Assembly (NCBI GenBank): GCA_029948255.1
Contig: JALIZF010001813.1
Coordinates: 496,001 to 560,000, forward strand
Direction: 5' to 3'
Source: Telmatactis stephensoni
Lineage: Eukaryota > Cnidaria > Anthozoa > Actiniaria > Isophelliidae
DNA length: 64,000 nucleotides
Part shown: piece by piece, positions 21,379-34,076 of the stretch
Numbering within the stretch: the stretch's first letter is position 1
Layout of the letters: each line of letters begins with the position of its first letter
Position numbers and translations under genes: made by a program
The notes under the pieces: model-generated
What the model was told of the DNA's origin: nothing
The model's database searches: none
Seen by the model: only the letters and a program-made list of their open reading frames with translations

Positions 21379-23995
21379 GCCAGCGTTTTACTAGAAACTT
21401 TTGGAAAGATGTACCAGTTCAAGAGGTTGAGAGCCTTCCTTTTGATATCAATGGTGAATGTGTCTACCAAGTTCCTTATCATCTAGATAAACGAATGAAA
21501 GCAACAGTAGATGGTCGTCCATGGGATAGAGACATGGCAATAAAATGGAAAGGAGCAGTAAAAGGAGCAAGTACGTGCACAGCATTGTAAGGGCTCTTAC
21601 AAGTGTGAAAATCCAAGTTGTCAGTTTAGACAGCAACACGGCAAAAGCAATGATGTTTAGTTTGAGAAGAACAGGGACAACAATATGGTCTGCAAAGGTT
21701 GTGGGAGATGCTCAGTCTTTGTTCCCTGTTTAGCTAGAAAATACATGGAATTTCTACCTCACATTCATCAAGTCAGAATTCACCATACTGGTACTCACAC
21801 ATGCAAGGCCAAAAGAAAAGTTCCTCTGCCAGTTGTTGTGGAAGAATCTCTTAGAAGAAATCCAAAGTTGAAACCATCTGAAGTTGTAAGGCAGTCAATA
21901 CTGAAATGACTCAAAGCAGAGGCTGTGGACTGGGAAGAACTTGAGAAAACAGCAGATGCTCTTCTTGACACAAAAAAAATCTCAAATCTCAAAGCTTAAC
22001 TCAAAAAGGAAAGTAACCCAGCTGGACATAGCTTTGAAGCTGTAGCTCATCTTAAGCAAAAGTCAGACCAAAAAGATGAATTCTTTGTTTATAAGATGAA
22101 TGACAGGCACATGAATCCAGATGAGCCATCATACGTCTTTAAGACAAGCAAATTGAAGATCAATCTTGCACGTAATATGGGAGACAAGAATCATTTTCTC
22201 TCAAATGAATACTGTTCAATCGCTGCAAGGATTTCCCAACAATCACACTAACTGTCTATCATCCCGTCCTGCGCAAACAGATACCTTTGTTCACAGTGGA
22301 GTGTGAAGGAGAAAATGCTGAATGTTACACCAAGTTCTTTGAGCTCATTAACGAGGTGGTTGGAAAGGTGGCAGTAGACGAAATTTTCAACCCTCTTGCT
22401 GGATATATGGGAGATGAAAATGGTGCACTTCAAGTTGGCCTTGAAGGAGTATATGGAAATTTTGCTCAAGAAAAACTCAAAACTTGTGAGTTCCACTTCC
22501 TTCAGTGTGCAAACCGGCAATGAGCTCATCTGCATAGTGACAAATCAAAAGAGTTCTTCACTCGTGTTACAAGATCCCTTGTTAAAGTCCAGACATCAAG
22601 TGCTTACAATGATACCATGCAAGAGTTAAAGGAATTTATTGCCAAGAAACCAGCCAAAGACCAACGTGGATTTCTTATTCCATGGCTTCAGTGGTGGGAT
22701 GACCGTAGATCACATGTCTTTCCAGCTTTTGCATGTAAAAATTCACCTGCTACAAATCTTGCCGAAGTAATACATTCGAAGTGGAAAACTACAGGTGGAG
22801 ACTATATTTCCCTAGTAGATGCAGCAGCTGAAGACATCAAAGGCAGCCTTCTTCTTGAGCGACAATTTCAAGGTTACCAAGATGGTAGTTTTGGAGGAGG
22901 TACTGGGCCTAGTGTTTCTAACCTAGCTGCAAGAAGTTTTGAAGCTCAGAAGAAACGTGCAATTTCGTATGCAAATGATCTATTAGGAGTAGAGCCTTCT
23001 GATCTGTCATCCAGAGCTGATGCACTAAGTACCTATGTTGTTGATCCACAAGCTTCGCACAGGGCAACCAAAAGAAAAATCAAAAAGAAAACCTCAAAGA
23101 CATGCGAAAGTGATGAGAGTTTAGAAAGTACTTCAGATGAAGATGGTAACAATGAACCAAAGGAATACAGTGCTGCTGCTGTACCCGCCAAAGATAAAGA
23201 TTCCAACAATAAAAGAGGTGCAAGATTATGCTCAAGAAGTCGGCAGTTTAACAATGCTTTGAAATGTGCAACCAACAATGACAGACATAGGATCAAGTTA
23301 TTGAATGTACTGGAGTGTGGCGAATCCCGAAAATATCAAGTATCTAGCTCTAGGGACTGGCTTGGCCATGGTCCTTACGAAGTGACCATTGGGAAAACTC
23401 CAAAGTGTACTTGTGATGATTACACCAGGTCAAGAACAATCAGAATTTGCAAACACATTTTGTGGGTTTATGTAGAGTTCCTTAAAGTAGATACGAGCAG
23501 TAGTATTTTACAGCAAGCAGCATTAACAGACAATGAGGCTCAAGCCATTTTTGATAAAGCTCCTCCTCCAGTTGTCTCAGCCAGCAAAAATATTTGTCAA
23601 GGTGCAAGTGGAATCAATCCAAGTAAACATCTCACAGGGCCCCAGAAAGTGGCTCAGCAAATAATCCAGAAAAATACACGAAGCAAGGACTTGCCTCGAT
23701 GGATTCTTGAAAGATATCACTGACCTTCTGGTCCCAGACCACAGTGTGCGTTGGGTGCAAAACTAAATCATTTGATACTGGTGATGTGGTTCTTCGTGTT
23801 GACGGTCTGTACATTCCTAAAGATAAAGACTTTTGTGTCGAGCACAAGTTCCGCTTCTGCATTGATGCTTGTTGCTTTTCCAAGCTGCCACCATTTTCAA
23901 ACATTACCATTCCAGTAACAGCATTCTCAGCTGGACCAGGTGTTCTACAAGAGGATGTTCAGAAGGCCATCAATGAGGGTCTTAGTGTTGAATAG
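21379..23995 (+). pseudogene. Mutator-like (MULE) transposase with SWIM zinc finger, broken
   Basis: One colinear protein spread over several frames. The N-terminal segment PFDINGECVYQVPYHL...DGRPWDRDM is followed by a zinc-binding WRKY/GCM-like region (SYKCENPSCQF, CKGCGRCSVFVPC, IHHTGTHTC). A MULE-type catalytic region follows (FNPLAGYMGDENGALQ, CEFHFLQCANRQ). The long intact frame 22617-23723 has LQWWDDRRSHVFPAF and a SWIM motif CTC...CKH at 23403-23457. A C-terminal piece 23744-23995 has VCVGC and a cysteine cluster. Stops at 21588, 21658, 21907 and 22000 plus frameshifts near 22240, 22520 and 23723 show decay. No introns are needed. Same architecture as 58606-63625. Confidence 0.75.
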
Positions 23996-24045
23996 ATATG
24001 CCCAGTATCAGTTTATGTTGAGTTTTAAAGACACTTTCCAATACA

Positions 24046-24366
24046 ATTATTCATATCCCAGTACATTAATATACTGTTTTCATAACTCAGTTTGAATTAC
24101 TGTTATCTACATTGTACATCACACTGACTTTGATGTTTTTTTTGCTATCAGCAAATGAATATAATTCATATCCCAATACAATACACAGTTTTGTTAACTA
24201 TGTTTAAATTGTACATCATATGGACTTTGATGTTTTCTGTTGTTAGCAAATAAATACAATACATATTGCAATACAATACACTGTTTTGTTAACTATGTTT
24301 CAATTATTGTTTGTTAAATTGCACATCACATTGACTTTGATGTTTTCTGTTGTTTGTTAAACGAAT
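24046..24366. repeat. imperfect tandem repeat, about three 100-bp units
   Basis: Units contain ACATCACATTGACTTTGATG, TTTTCTGTTGTTAGCAAAT and CAATACAATACACTGTTTTG. The stretch to about 25040 is AT-rich with no gene seen. Confidence 0.8.
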
Positions 24367-25101
24367 ACATAATACTAGTCTGGTGATTCAATCTCATAAA
24401 TTATTATTAAGTTATACAAATGTGGCATTCAAGCCACTCCTACACAAGTAAATTTATATTTACAGTAAATGTGTTATTTTGCAAATCTTGTCTTCCACAG
24501 AAAATTTGCTTGTGTGGAAGAGATATTAAATACAATGAGCTTGTTGCACTTTTCCACTTTTATTTGCTCTGAAGTACACCATTTTGCAACAATGTAATAT
24601 TTAATGACATTGTAGTAGTGTGCAAGCAATATGATGAAACAGTAATTACTTATTTGTATAATTTTATGGTTATCCTATTGTTTTCTATTGTTTGACTAGT
24701 GCCATTTTTTACTATTTAGTAATTTGTATTCCATAGATATAAAGCACTCCAAAGGGTGTTGTTTACTAGAGACAAAAATAATAATATCCCAGCTTAAAGT
24801 GACACTACTCGTCTGGATAAAAAAGCCTGTAAATGTCTTTCTCGGTTGATTGTATGCCTATTGTAAAAAATTATCCATGTTTTGAAATTAGGATTGAATG
24901 ACTGAACAGAAAGTGAGGAGCTACAACAGAATTTTGTTAATAACTTACTTGAATGTTAAATATCTAATCCAGTGGTCCTGAACAGTCATTAATTCGCTGT
25001 CTATATATTTTCAAACAAGTGGTGTGGCCATTCCTTCATGACGTGTAAGTCCTTCATATATGGTAAATTATAATGCTCCCGTTTATTATCCTTTGAAATA
25101 C

Positions 25102-25268
25102 CACAGGGAGCCCAAGCTCGATAATTGCATATTTATAGTAAATGTATGTAGCGATAAATCATCCTTTTTTTCAACATTTTGCAAAAATCTTGTCTTTTTT
25201 TTACATAGACCTCTTAAGTTTGCCGCTTTCGTCTTTGTGGCCGAGTTTTAGCGCTTGGGCTCCCTGTG
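25102..25268. mobile_element. hairpin MITE
   Basis: CACAGGGAGCCCAAGCTC at the left is mirrored by GCTTGGGCTCCCTGTG at the right. Near-identical flanks tgaaatac / tgaaaatac may be the TSD. An outer, weaker inverted pair (TCCTTCATATATGG / CCATACATGAAGGA) surrounds it. Confidence 0.75.
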
Positions 25269-25650
25269 AAAATACCCTTATGTTCCATACATGAAGGACC
25301 TGGCTTATGAGATGACTTGGCTATACCGCTGAACATTAATGGCGTTCGTTTCTCGGAAGTCGGCGATGTCCACCATCAGTAGTCCAAACCAAGAAGACTT
25401 CAAGCAGTAGTAAGCTTAATTTAGGTTTATATGTGTCTCGTAGTAATTTATTACAAATAAATGTCTCAAAATACAGCATTTTACGCTTATATTGAAGACT
25501 CGCAAAAATAGGCTGGCGGCTTGCACATACAGGCTCGGGCTCGCAGGCTCGTATTTTAGTTATTCTCATCTTGAAGCTGTATTTTTTGGATTCTTGACAG
25601 GAGAGAACTCTTCAAAGCTGCTGTAGGTCGGAATATCTACTATTTTGTTT

Positions 25651-25965
25651 TCACGAGCTGATAATGACTAAGTGAAAACTACTGTTAACTGATTCGTCTC
25701 CAAAACTGCTATCAGTAGGAATGTTATCAAAGCTACCAAAAGACTTCTTCAGAGGTGATTCGGCCTCATCAAAGCTGCTAGTGTCTGTAGGGATGTTATC
25801 ACAATCGAGGTATCTGCCAGCACTACATGTAAAACCACCAAAACTAGAGTAACCGTCTCTACTGTCAGTACTGACTTTTTCTATGGTGATGAATGAGCTA
25901 TTTTTTTCGCTCATGGTGATCCAACAGTAAATTGGTGCTACATTTCGAAAAAGTGCAACACACAA
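25651..25965 (-). CDS. hypothetical protein, Ser/Asp-rich, low support
   Basis: A minus-strand open frame; the internal ATG at 25914 gives MSEKNSSFITIEKV. It contains three copies of a DNIPTDxSF-like motif, which suggests a repeated coding unit rather than noise. No family recognised, no splice partner identified. It ends just outside the 9.2-kb transposon and could be a first exon. Confidence 0.25.
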   Translation of the reverse strand: MCVALFRNVAPIYCWITMSEKNSSFITIEKVSTDSRDGYSSFGGFTCSAGRYLDCDNIPTDTSSFDEAESPLKKSFGSFDNIPTDSSFGDESVNSSFHLVIISS

Positions 25966-26073
25966 ATTTAGCCGAAAACAGTTAAGCGCGAATGGTCCTT
26001 GCTGAGAATACCCAAGCTACTAGTTAACTGCTCCCAACTGTCAAACTGTCAAATCAAAAAATACCCAATCAGA

Positions 26074-26109
26074 CACGGCGGGCCCCGAGCGGCTCCACAA
26101 ACAGCACTT
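26074..26109 (+). repeat. left TIR of 9.2-kb element
   Basis: CACGGCGGGCCCCGAGCGGC then TCCACAAACAGCACTT; matches the right TIR at 33 of 36 positions. Confidence 0.9.
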
Positions 26110-26560
26110 TAAAATGTCATTGTTCGCCATATTGGACGGGATCGTATTTTGGGAGCCTGGGTACGATTAACGACATTTGTCCGAAACTCTTCAGTGAAGT
26201 CTTCGTAGTTGCCTCGGATCTTCGGTCTGGAGCAATCGGATGGCGGGAAAATCTTGAGCGGGAACGGGGCTTTGCAACGATACCAAATCTGCCATGTTTT
26301 CGCTTGGAAGAGTTGTTGGTTTTGTGTGCTCTTTCTAGCCCTTTTAGGCGATTTTTACTGAAATGGCTGAAATGCCTACAATAATGCCTCATTTTTTTTC
26401 GCCGTTTTAAGTTTCATCACTTCTAAACCTTGTTTTTCTGTTGATTTATGATCTAAAACACAACTTGTTCGTCTTCGATTTTTTATTTTTACTTCTGATG
26501 GCGCGCTGTGGCTCTTGAAAGTTTGTGTTTGTACACGTCTGTTTACAAGATCACTTCGAC

Positions 26561-29500
26561 ATGGTCAAAACAAAGGGACGAAGGTTTCGTGTTGACAAGT
26601 ACCAGAAGCTGCAGAAAGAAAGGAGGAATGAGGAGGTTATGAAGAGAAGAAAGATTCAGGAGCTGGATGCTGAAGTCAATGAACTCGAGAAAGAAATAGA
26701 GGAGAAGAGAAGACTATTAGCGGCGAAGAGGGTCCAATTTTCTAGATTGGACACGAAGGTAAGATTTTGGCTATTTAAAGCATTTAAAGGGGTGATTTAA
26801 CTACCTAGTCTGATATCAATTTCTTCGTGTTTAACGGATTTAAGCTCTTAAGCCTAAGCTTCTTATTTCAAGTTGAAAGGATTCTAAAGGATTTGATATA
26901 AATCAAAGTAGAAATTTAAAAGAAGTGTATAAATTATTTTTACTAGATTATTAGAAGGAAAGAAAGGTAGTTTTAGATTATTGAAGTGAAGCCGGGCCGT
27001 GCGCTTTAGGTACGGTACTTACGTCCGTCCGTGAAATCTACATCTACATGTTATTTTTATTTAGCCAATAAGTCTTATATTCTCCAATAATTAATTCATT
27101 AATAGTTTATTGCATTATTAATTTATAGGAAACAAAGGAATTTATATAATTTATCACCTATTTTTTTTAGGTTGCATTATTTGACTCGATTATTCATTTA
27201 TGCCATTGAGTTTTAAAACTGAATAACATCCATAGATACAAATCTGTGCATGGGCATCAGCTGGATTGACATTTTCAAGATTTTAATTTGTTTGTGCCGA
27301 ATAATCTAGAGATTTAAAATATAATATATACAAATTTATGCAAAAACTATGGTCCAAACCTTTTCTTGCATGATTGTTTTGAGCCTTGTGTATCTGAGCA
27401 ATGCAGAGCTTAGTCGAGCCGAGCCACGCCGCTTCGAAAAGCTGTACAGCCCTTGATGGCCCAGCTCCCGACCGGACAGAGCCGAGCTGTCTGACTTAGC
27501 CGAGCAGAGCGAAGATTCATTAAATGGTTCACACTAAAAAAATAAAATTGATTTATTGATTGGTCATTGAATATTGTTATCAAATAATGCAATTTTCACT
27601 ATAGGTATTTATATACAGTCATAGTTTGACTGTCATTGATTTTTTAATATCAACATGTATATACAAAATAACTTGAGTACTGAAAAATATAGAGGCAATT
27701 TGTTTGCTCTGTTATTAGCAGTTATAATATTAACTTACATGATATAAATTATAGATAGCAGAGACAGTGAAAGAAGTAGAGGAGTTAGATGACATTGCGA
27801 GGGAGTTAGGCAGAGGTAGGAAGAAGACCAGAAGGAAGAAAGTGACAGATTTTAGAAATGGGAGTTTGACAGTAAGAGAGACAACAGGCAGAAAGAGAAG
27901 AAATAGTACATTCAAGGCAGCTGAGGAAATTCATGGGGGTAGTAAAAGGGCAGCAAGTGTTGGGCTCATTGATACAGTTTTGACAAGATGTAGTAAAAAG
28001 CTAATCACAGAAATGTTTATGGAGAATGAAATATCTAAAAAAATTACACAAGAAAAATATGAATCTGAATTAAAAAAATATGAGAGTTCCAATGAAAATA
28101 TGTGTCGTAGTGTAGCTGTTTACTATAGTGGGGGGATAACGGGTAAAAGAAAGTATAGGAAATTGTACAGGGATAGTGCTTATAAGGTTAATAATAAGAT
28201 GGCACAGACAAGTCGTATATCCATTGCTAGTTGTCCTGTCCCCAGACTTGTGTCATATAATAAGCTTATGCCTTTTATTAAGTCCATTCCGATCGGTACT
28301 GTGCTTAGTGTTCAAGACTCCTTTTGCAATGACATGGAAGACAAGGTGAGTGGCTGTTATAGGACCTTAAGGGAAACTTTGATTTTTTTAGCTAAGTTTT
28401 ATTTTAACAAAACAAGTGGTTACGATCTTATATGGTTTGATGACTCAAATACATTCTATCTTGCTTTAGGTGGTGATGGTGCCCCATTTGGGAAAGACGA
28501 CACTTCATGTTCGTGGCTTGTCAGTTTCCTTAATATTGGCCGTGGAGTCCTTAGTAGCAATGAAAACTTTCTTATTTTTGGGGCAAACTGTTGTGAAAAT
28601 GCTCGCCCAGTACTAAGATACATTAATTTTTTACTTTCAGAGATCAAGGCTATTCAGCAAGAAACCTTCAGTTTTGTCATTAATGACACTGCATATACTA
28701 ATGTTAAATTTAAGATTTCAGAATTGCCAAATGACATGAAAATGTTAGCATTTCTTGCTGGTGAGCTGACTAATAGTGCTAAATATTTCTCCTCTTTTGC
28801 AGATGTATCATCTTCTAATGGGAGATCCCTTGATGGTACATTTGGAAGGGAGGAGACAAACCTTTGGAAGCCTTGGGAGTATAAAGCTAGACTGGAAGTA
28901 GTAAAAGAAGTAGAAAAAGAAAAGAAGGCCTTGGCCAAGAAAAAGCTGAAACCCAAAACTGAAAGAAAGAAAATCACAGAGCTAATCTCTTCAAAGTGCA
29001 GCAGACAGGAATTCAAGCCACTTCTTCAAGAAACTATTGATGTTGCCCATGTAGAGCCCCTACACTTAAAAAACAATGCATGTGCTTGGGTACATAAACA
29101 GTTTCTTCAAGAAGTGATTCGAGTGTCAAATATTCCATCTGATCATATCACCTTTTCCCAGTTGCCTCCTAATAGCCCTTTTGTTCATTATGTTAATACT
29201 CTCAAATCTAAATGTTCTCTCTCTAGACTAGCAAAGAAGGTTATCAAACACTATGATGACTCTGGTGCTGATACTGCCAAGACATTTGACTATAGATTTA
29301 CAGGTAGGGATTCAAGACTTTTTCTTCACAATTTTATGTTTTTGATTGCAGCAATTGAGCCTAAAGTACCAGAGAACACTAAATCTAAATTCCATTTTCA
29401 TGTTCTTGCTTACCTTGCCTTGACTTTGCGAAACTGTGTATCACTTTTTAGCCGTCTCGATATTACCGATGAACAGGTAGGTGAGCTTAATCATTCTTGT

Positions 29501-29923
29501 AGTGTCTTTTTAAAGTTAAGTATTAAATTTTTTAATTTTTCTCCAACTTTGTGGACTCTTGGCCATGTTGTACCTGTCCACACCAAGGAAATGAAGGAAA
29601 AGTATGGACTTGGGTTGGCTTTAAACTCTATGGAGGGGAGGGAATCTAAACATGTTTCTATTAGCAAGTACAGTGAAAACACAACCGTTAACTTCAGATG
29701 GCAACAAATATTCATGCATGAGTACGTCTCCTTGATTTGGCTAAGAGAACATGGGTACAATGTGACCAAGCCTGTGAAATCCAGCAATCTTACGTATGTC
29801 CCGAAGCGTGCCATTAATGACAATAACTTTTGTGGCTGTGGATTAAACAAGCTACCTTCTGATGAATTGTGTAAGTACTGTTCACACCGTTACAGGGCAA
29901 AAATAAAATCTTTGGTTTCTTAG
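26561..29923 (+). CDS. candidate transposase, divergent CACTA/CMC-like, two exons, 788 aa
   Basis: Exon 1 (26561-26758) encodes a basic start MVKTKGRRFRVDKYQKL and a coiled coil rich in E/K. The donor AAG|GTAAGATTT joins in phase 0 to exon 2 after AATTATAG (27755-29923). Core motifs: FDDSNTFYLALGGDGAPFGK, then SWLVSFLNIGRGVLSSNENF, ELPNDMKMLAFLAGELTNSA, AHVEPLHLKNNACAW, FDYRFTGRDSRLFLHNFMFL, and a C-terminal zinc ribbon CGCGLN...CKYC. The order DGAP / NDxK / HxEPLHLxN parallels the D-D-E layout of CACTA-type transposases (DGxP, then a conserved Asp, then DxMH), but identity looks low. I have seen similar proteins only as unnamed invertebrate proteins. Likely catalyses excision and insertion of the surrounding element; catalytic residues are inferred. 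Confidence 0.8.
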
Positions 29924-30468
29924 TTAATCAAAACATTTGTATATATTGTACATATTTTGGCATTTAGAATTAATAATATGCTAGCTACAATGTAGGTCAT
30001 GTGCATTACAGTCCCCACATGCACATGTACACCCACCCCACCCCCACCCCCTAGCACCCCACACTATTCAAGACAAAACGAATTACAATCTAGGGCATTC
30101 CAGACCAAAGATCAGTTGTTCAGTAGATTTGACTACAGTCAAAAAAAATATAGGGGAGTACCCAACCCCACCCCTCCCCACTGGAATTTTATTTTATGTA
30201 TAGTTTTCATTGCAATGCTAAAGGACTCTATTGGCCAAAAACTACAAGGTATGTGCATTAGATAAAATAAAAGTGATATTCAAAAGTTTGGTTTGCATTT
30301 TCACTAATATATATATTGTCAGGGACATTTTACAAGAATATAAGCCGCAACATGTCGAACAATTGTATTGTAAGCAACTTACATTGTATATCTTATTTTC
30401 TGAGGAATATGAAACTATTGTAAAACACTGACAAAAATGGCATTGCATAGAGACTGTCTTACCAGTTA

Positions 30469-30608
30469 GAGTACAAACACTAAAAGCGTGCAACACTTAA
30501 TTGCACTACTTTCTACAAAAGAGTGCTGATTAAACAATAGAAAACAATAGAATTAGCATAATTTAACAGTATTTAGTGATATTTGTACACTTTTAGTGTT
30601 TGCATTCC
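30469..30608. mobile_element. TA-flanked MITE, copy B
   Basis: Ends GAGTACAAACACTAAAAGCG and its mirror-like CACTTTTAGTGTTTGCATTCC between TA dinucleotides (30467-30468, 30609-30610). Same family as copies A and C. Confidence 0.8.
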
Positions 30609-31295
30609 TAACTATCAAATTCATGATATATGATCATTTGTGTCATCACAGATGTTACACTCAGATGAATAAAAGAAAAAAAGATGTAGTTTTGATTAAC
30701 TGATCGACCCATCAATCCATTGCGGCCGGTTTCCTCTTGAAGATGATTATTGGAATGTATTATTAAATCTCTGAATTCAATTATATACAGAGCAAAATAT
30801 TTTAAACAAATGATTCCCACTAGCTGATCCGCCGAAAAAATGCTGTTAGCCAATCAGCGTGAAGCGAACATGGCTAAATGGTAAGCCTAACCCTTGACGG
30901 GAAAAATTGCATACCAATATCTGCCTTAGTGGGGTAGTGTATGGCTAATGATTTTTCCTGTTGAAAGATTCGATCTAACTTTTTAAAGAAACTTACAGTG
31001 TATATAAATCTATAGCATCAAGTGAGTAACATGTACATTAAGAGGCTGAAGTGAGCCTCCCTCCCCTCTCGTAATAGCGCATCGTTCAGTTTATATTTCA
31101 ATAGTGCAAAGAAATTACTTGGGGATTGTTCATAACACAAAGAAGCTACATGGACATTAATCCATTGCTTATTTTATTCTTTGAATGTATATTCAAATAT
31201 CATTTGAAAGGTTTTTCCCAAAGGAGATTAATGCACGGGCTCAAGGCTAACAAAAAGCTAATTTTACCACTTCAGTGATTTAGTGTGCAGGCCTG

Positions 31296-31323
31296 GTCAC
31301 AAATAATTTTAATTATTTGTGAC
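31296..31323. repeat. 28-bp near-perfect palindrome
   Basis: GTCACAAATAATTT joined to TAATTATTTGTGAC; only the centre mismatches. Confidence 0.85.
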
Positions 31324-33227
31324 AAGGAATTAAACCAGAATTATTAAACCAGAATTATTTGCCTGTCATGTGAAAGTGCTTCTTAATCAAATCAATATTT
31401 CTTTGATTAGTACCCAGTGCCCCGCTCAATAATGGCTAATACATTCCGCATGGGGCATCCAATTCATTTTTCAGTAAAATGCCAATTATAGTACTAAATC
31501 AGGAATCTGCCTCTTTTCTGAATTGTAAAGGACCCATATATGTATGACATCAATCTTTATTTCAGAAATGCACAATGCAATTTTGATTTTTATAATTGAC
31601 AACTTTTTGTGCATAAATTAAAGGAATGGACTTAATGAGATGCATATGCTTTTGGTATTTCACTTGTCTGGTGGATTATATGAAAAATACTTCAAAATTA
31701 TTATTTATCTGTATGACTGAGATTTATTTTTATTCTAAAAGAATGGACAGCTAATATTAGGCAGCTGTGATGTATGTGTTGTCTTGTATCTTATTATTAA
31801 CCTTGTAACAATTTTTTTAGGTATGCCATTGATTCAATTTTCTGAAACTGTTGCATTTTGCCAGTGTCATTTATCTGTTTTATTATGACTTATCAGGACA
31901 ATAAATATTGCATATAATATTATAAATTATTTTGTGTAATTAATAAGTCTCAAATAAAGTCAACATTCATTTTTTTTTAACTTGACTGTGCAAGTATGTC
32001 TAAAAAAGTTATTTCAAAAACAATTTGGCATTTGAGCAGGGCATAATAGAATGCTTGATTAAACCAGCTGTGAATAATGATTAGCAGTAATAATAGTACC
32101 AAATGAATTTAGTTTGGTTCTTTATGATTATTTTGCAATGGTAAACTTCACATTGTAGGCACCTGACCCCAGGAAAGATCTAACTTCAGGATGTTAACCA
32201 AAGGTTGACGGGAAAGGTGTATCCCCATACTTCGGTTTGGGTCTTCAGGAATCCAAGTTGTAATATTTGCTCATTTTGTAAATAATCTCACAATAATTCT
32301 TAAAATGCACATTATAGGAAAGCCTTATACTCAACAATGTTCGAAGTTGTCTGCTCAGTCTTATCCTTAAAATTGTGGTTTTGTTCACCTATGAATAATT
32401 AATACTTTTTAGGAATGATGATGTAGCAAAATTACACAGGAAGCCCAATCTGTGTTTTTATTAAATGTTTTTAAAATAATTTAAAAAAATTATGGTAAGG
32501 CCCACTCTTGGAAAAGGTTACTTCAGATAAGCTCTAACTTTCTACCAAGTTTCATGCTTTCAGCACAATAACAAAATCTTTGCACATATCTGATAGCTGT
32601 AGTTTTATAACCATTAATTTATTGACACTTTCAATTATTGTTCTTTGTATGCATTGCATGTATATATTGATGTAAATATTCTAATATAAGTCATATAAAA
32701 TATAGTTTTTAGATGACATAAGCTTAGTTTTGATTATTCTTAGTCCAATCATAATGTTACATGTATGTATTTTGACTGATATAAAGTTTTATTCCTCCTG
32801 TTAATCTAAAAACTAAATCATTTTTGGTGTACATGTAGCATTGTGCCTGGTTCATTGGAGCTCTCAAAATCTGGTAGTGTACAGGTTTGAAAGGCCTTAC
32901 TATTTTACAGCTACTTATTATTTCAAAGGATTGTAATATTAAATGTTTGAATACTATTTATTAAACAACCCAGGGCTAAAAGTCATAGTCGATGCACAAT
33001 GTCCAGCGAGAATAAAATAATATTGGCTTTGATAAAAAAATTACTGATAAAAAAGGGATGACCAAGGTAAAATAACTTTAGCCGGTCGTCAAGTCTGTTC
33101 ACTGTCAGGCTGTTATTTTTAGCCCTACAACAGCAGCAATATATTAACATGTGGTATTTAGAAAAAAAAAGGTCACATGTGCATACTGTATTTTAGTCTT
33201 TTTAGACACTAGGAAGTGTATATAATA

Positions 33228-33372
33228 GACTACAAACACTAAAAGCGTGCAACAATTTGCAGTATTTATTGCTACATGTAAATAAGTGTTGGTCAAACAA
33301 TACACTGAAGATTTAGCATAACTTACCAGTATTTTGTGGAATTTATGTTGCACAGTTTTAGTGATTGTACTC
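33228..33372. mobile_element. TA-flanked MITE, copy C
   Basis: Begins GACTACAAACACTAAAAGCG, ends TTGCACAGTTTTAGTGATTG then TACTC, between TA at 33226-33227 and 33373-33374. Shares the CACTAAAAGCGTGCAACA end with copy B. Confidence 0.8.
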
Positions 33373-33612
33373 TATTGTTGTACAGCCAATCAGTCACTTA
33401 TTTATTGATAAAAATAATTATATCATTAAATTATATTTTTTATACAATTGTATATATTTGAAACTTTTTACCTTTGTATTAAAATTTTTTTTGTAAAAAA
33501 TGTAACAAATTATTAATAATAAAGTATTCATCTATAACAAAAAGATTAGAATTTTGTATATTTGATAATAAAACTTTTTATATGTAACATGCACTCTGAT
33601 TGACTCATTACC

Positions 33613-33861
33613 GTGTTTATATCAGAGGACAGAGACACGGCTTATCTGCCTTTGGCATTGGTGCGCTCGAAAAAGTTTATAAAAGAAATATAAAACGGCC
33701 GCTTGTGTCTCTGTCCTCTGATATAAACATGCTGGAAGATAAAAACACTCGAGAAGCAGGAGAGAAACACTCGTGTTCTAAGCTTGCTTCTCTATTGCTT
33801 TCCATCTCCAAGTGTGTTTATATCAGAGGACAGAGACACGCGCGGCCGTTTTATATTTCTT
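33613..33861. repeat. hairpin with three copies of a 26-bp motif
   Basis: The motif TGTTTATATCAGAGGACAGAGACACG lies forward at 33613 and 33815 and inverted at 33704-33730. Around the last two, arms of about 47 bp (with AAGAAATATAAAACGGCCGC) form a near-perfect inverted repeat. MITE-like. Confidence 0.85.
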
Positions 33862-34076
33862 AATTCCATTCTGTTAATGAATGTGTTTGAATGTATATGA
33901 AGTACTGTAGTACCATTCACTTTTATAAAATGGGTGGCTCCAAAAAGAGCCTTTTTGTTGTTTATATGTTGTTCTTGGTGTTTTGGTTGTTGATAGAGAG
34001 AAGGGTTTCATCAAGACCATTTTTAGGGATATCACATAATGAATCAAGGCCAGGTATGTACTTGAAGATGGAGTAG

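Larger units (their letters stand above)
29924..34076. other. non-coding interior of the 9.2-kb element
   Basis: About 4.1 kb, AT-rich, no supported gene. It holds C-rich stretches near 30030 and 30165, two TA-flanked MITEs (30469-30608, 33228-33372), a 28-bp palindrome and a 249-bp hairpin repeat. No conserved frame was found on either strand. Confidence 0.7.

Noticed and set aside
26117..26392. 91-aa minus-strand frame next to left TIR
   Set aside because: Basic, low-information composition in the subterminal region; no splice partner or motif.
28456..29850. Minus-strand frames opposite the transposase
   Set aside because: Antisense shadows of 26561-29923.
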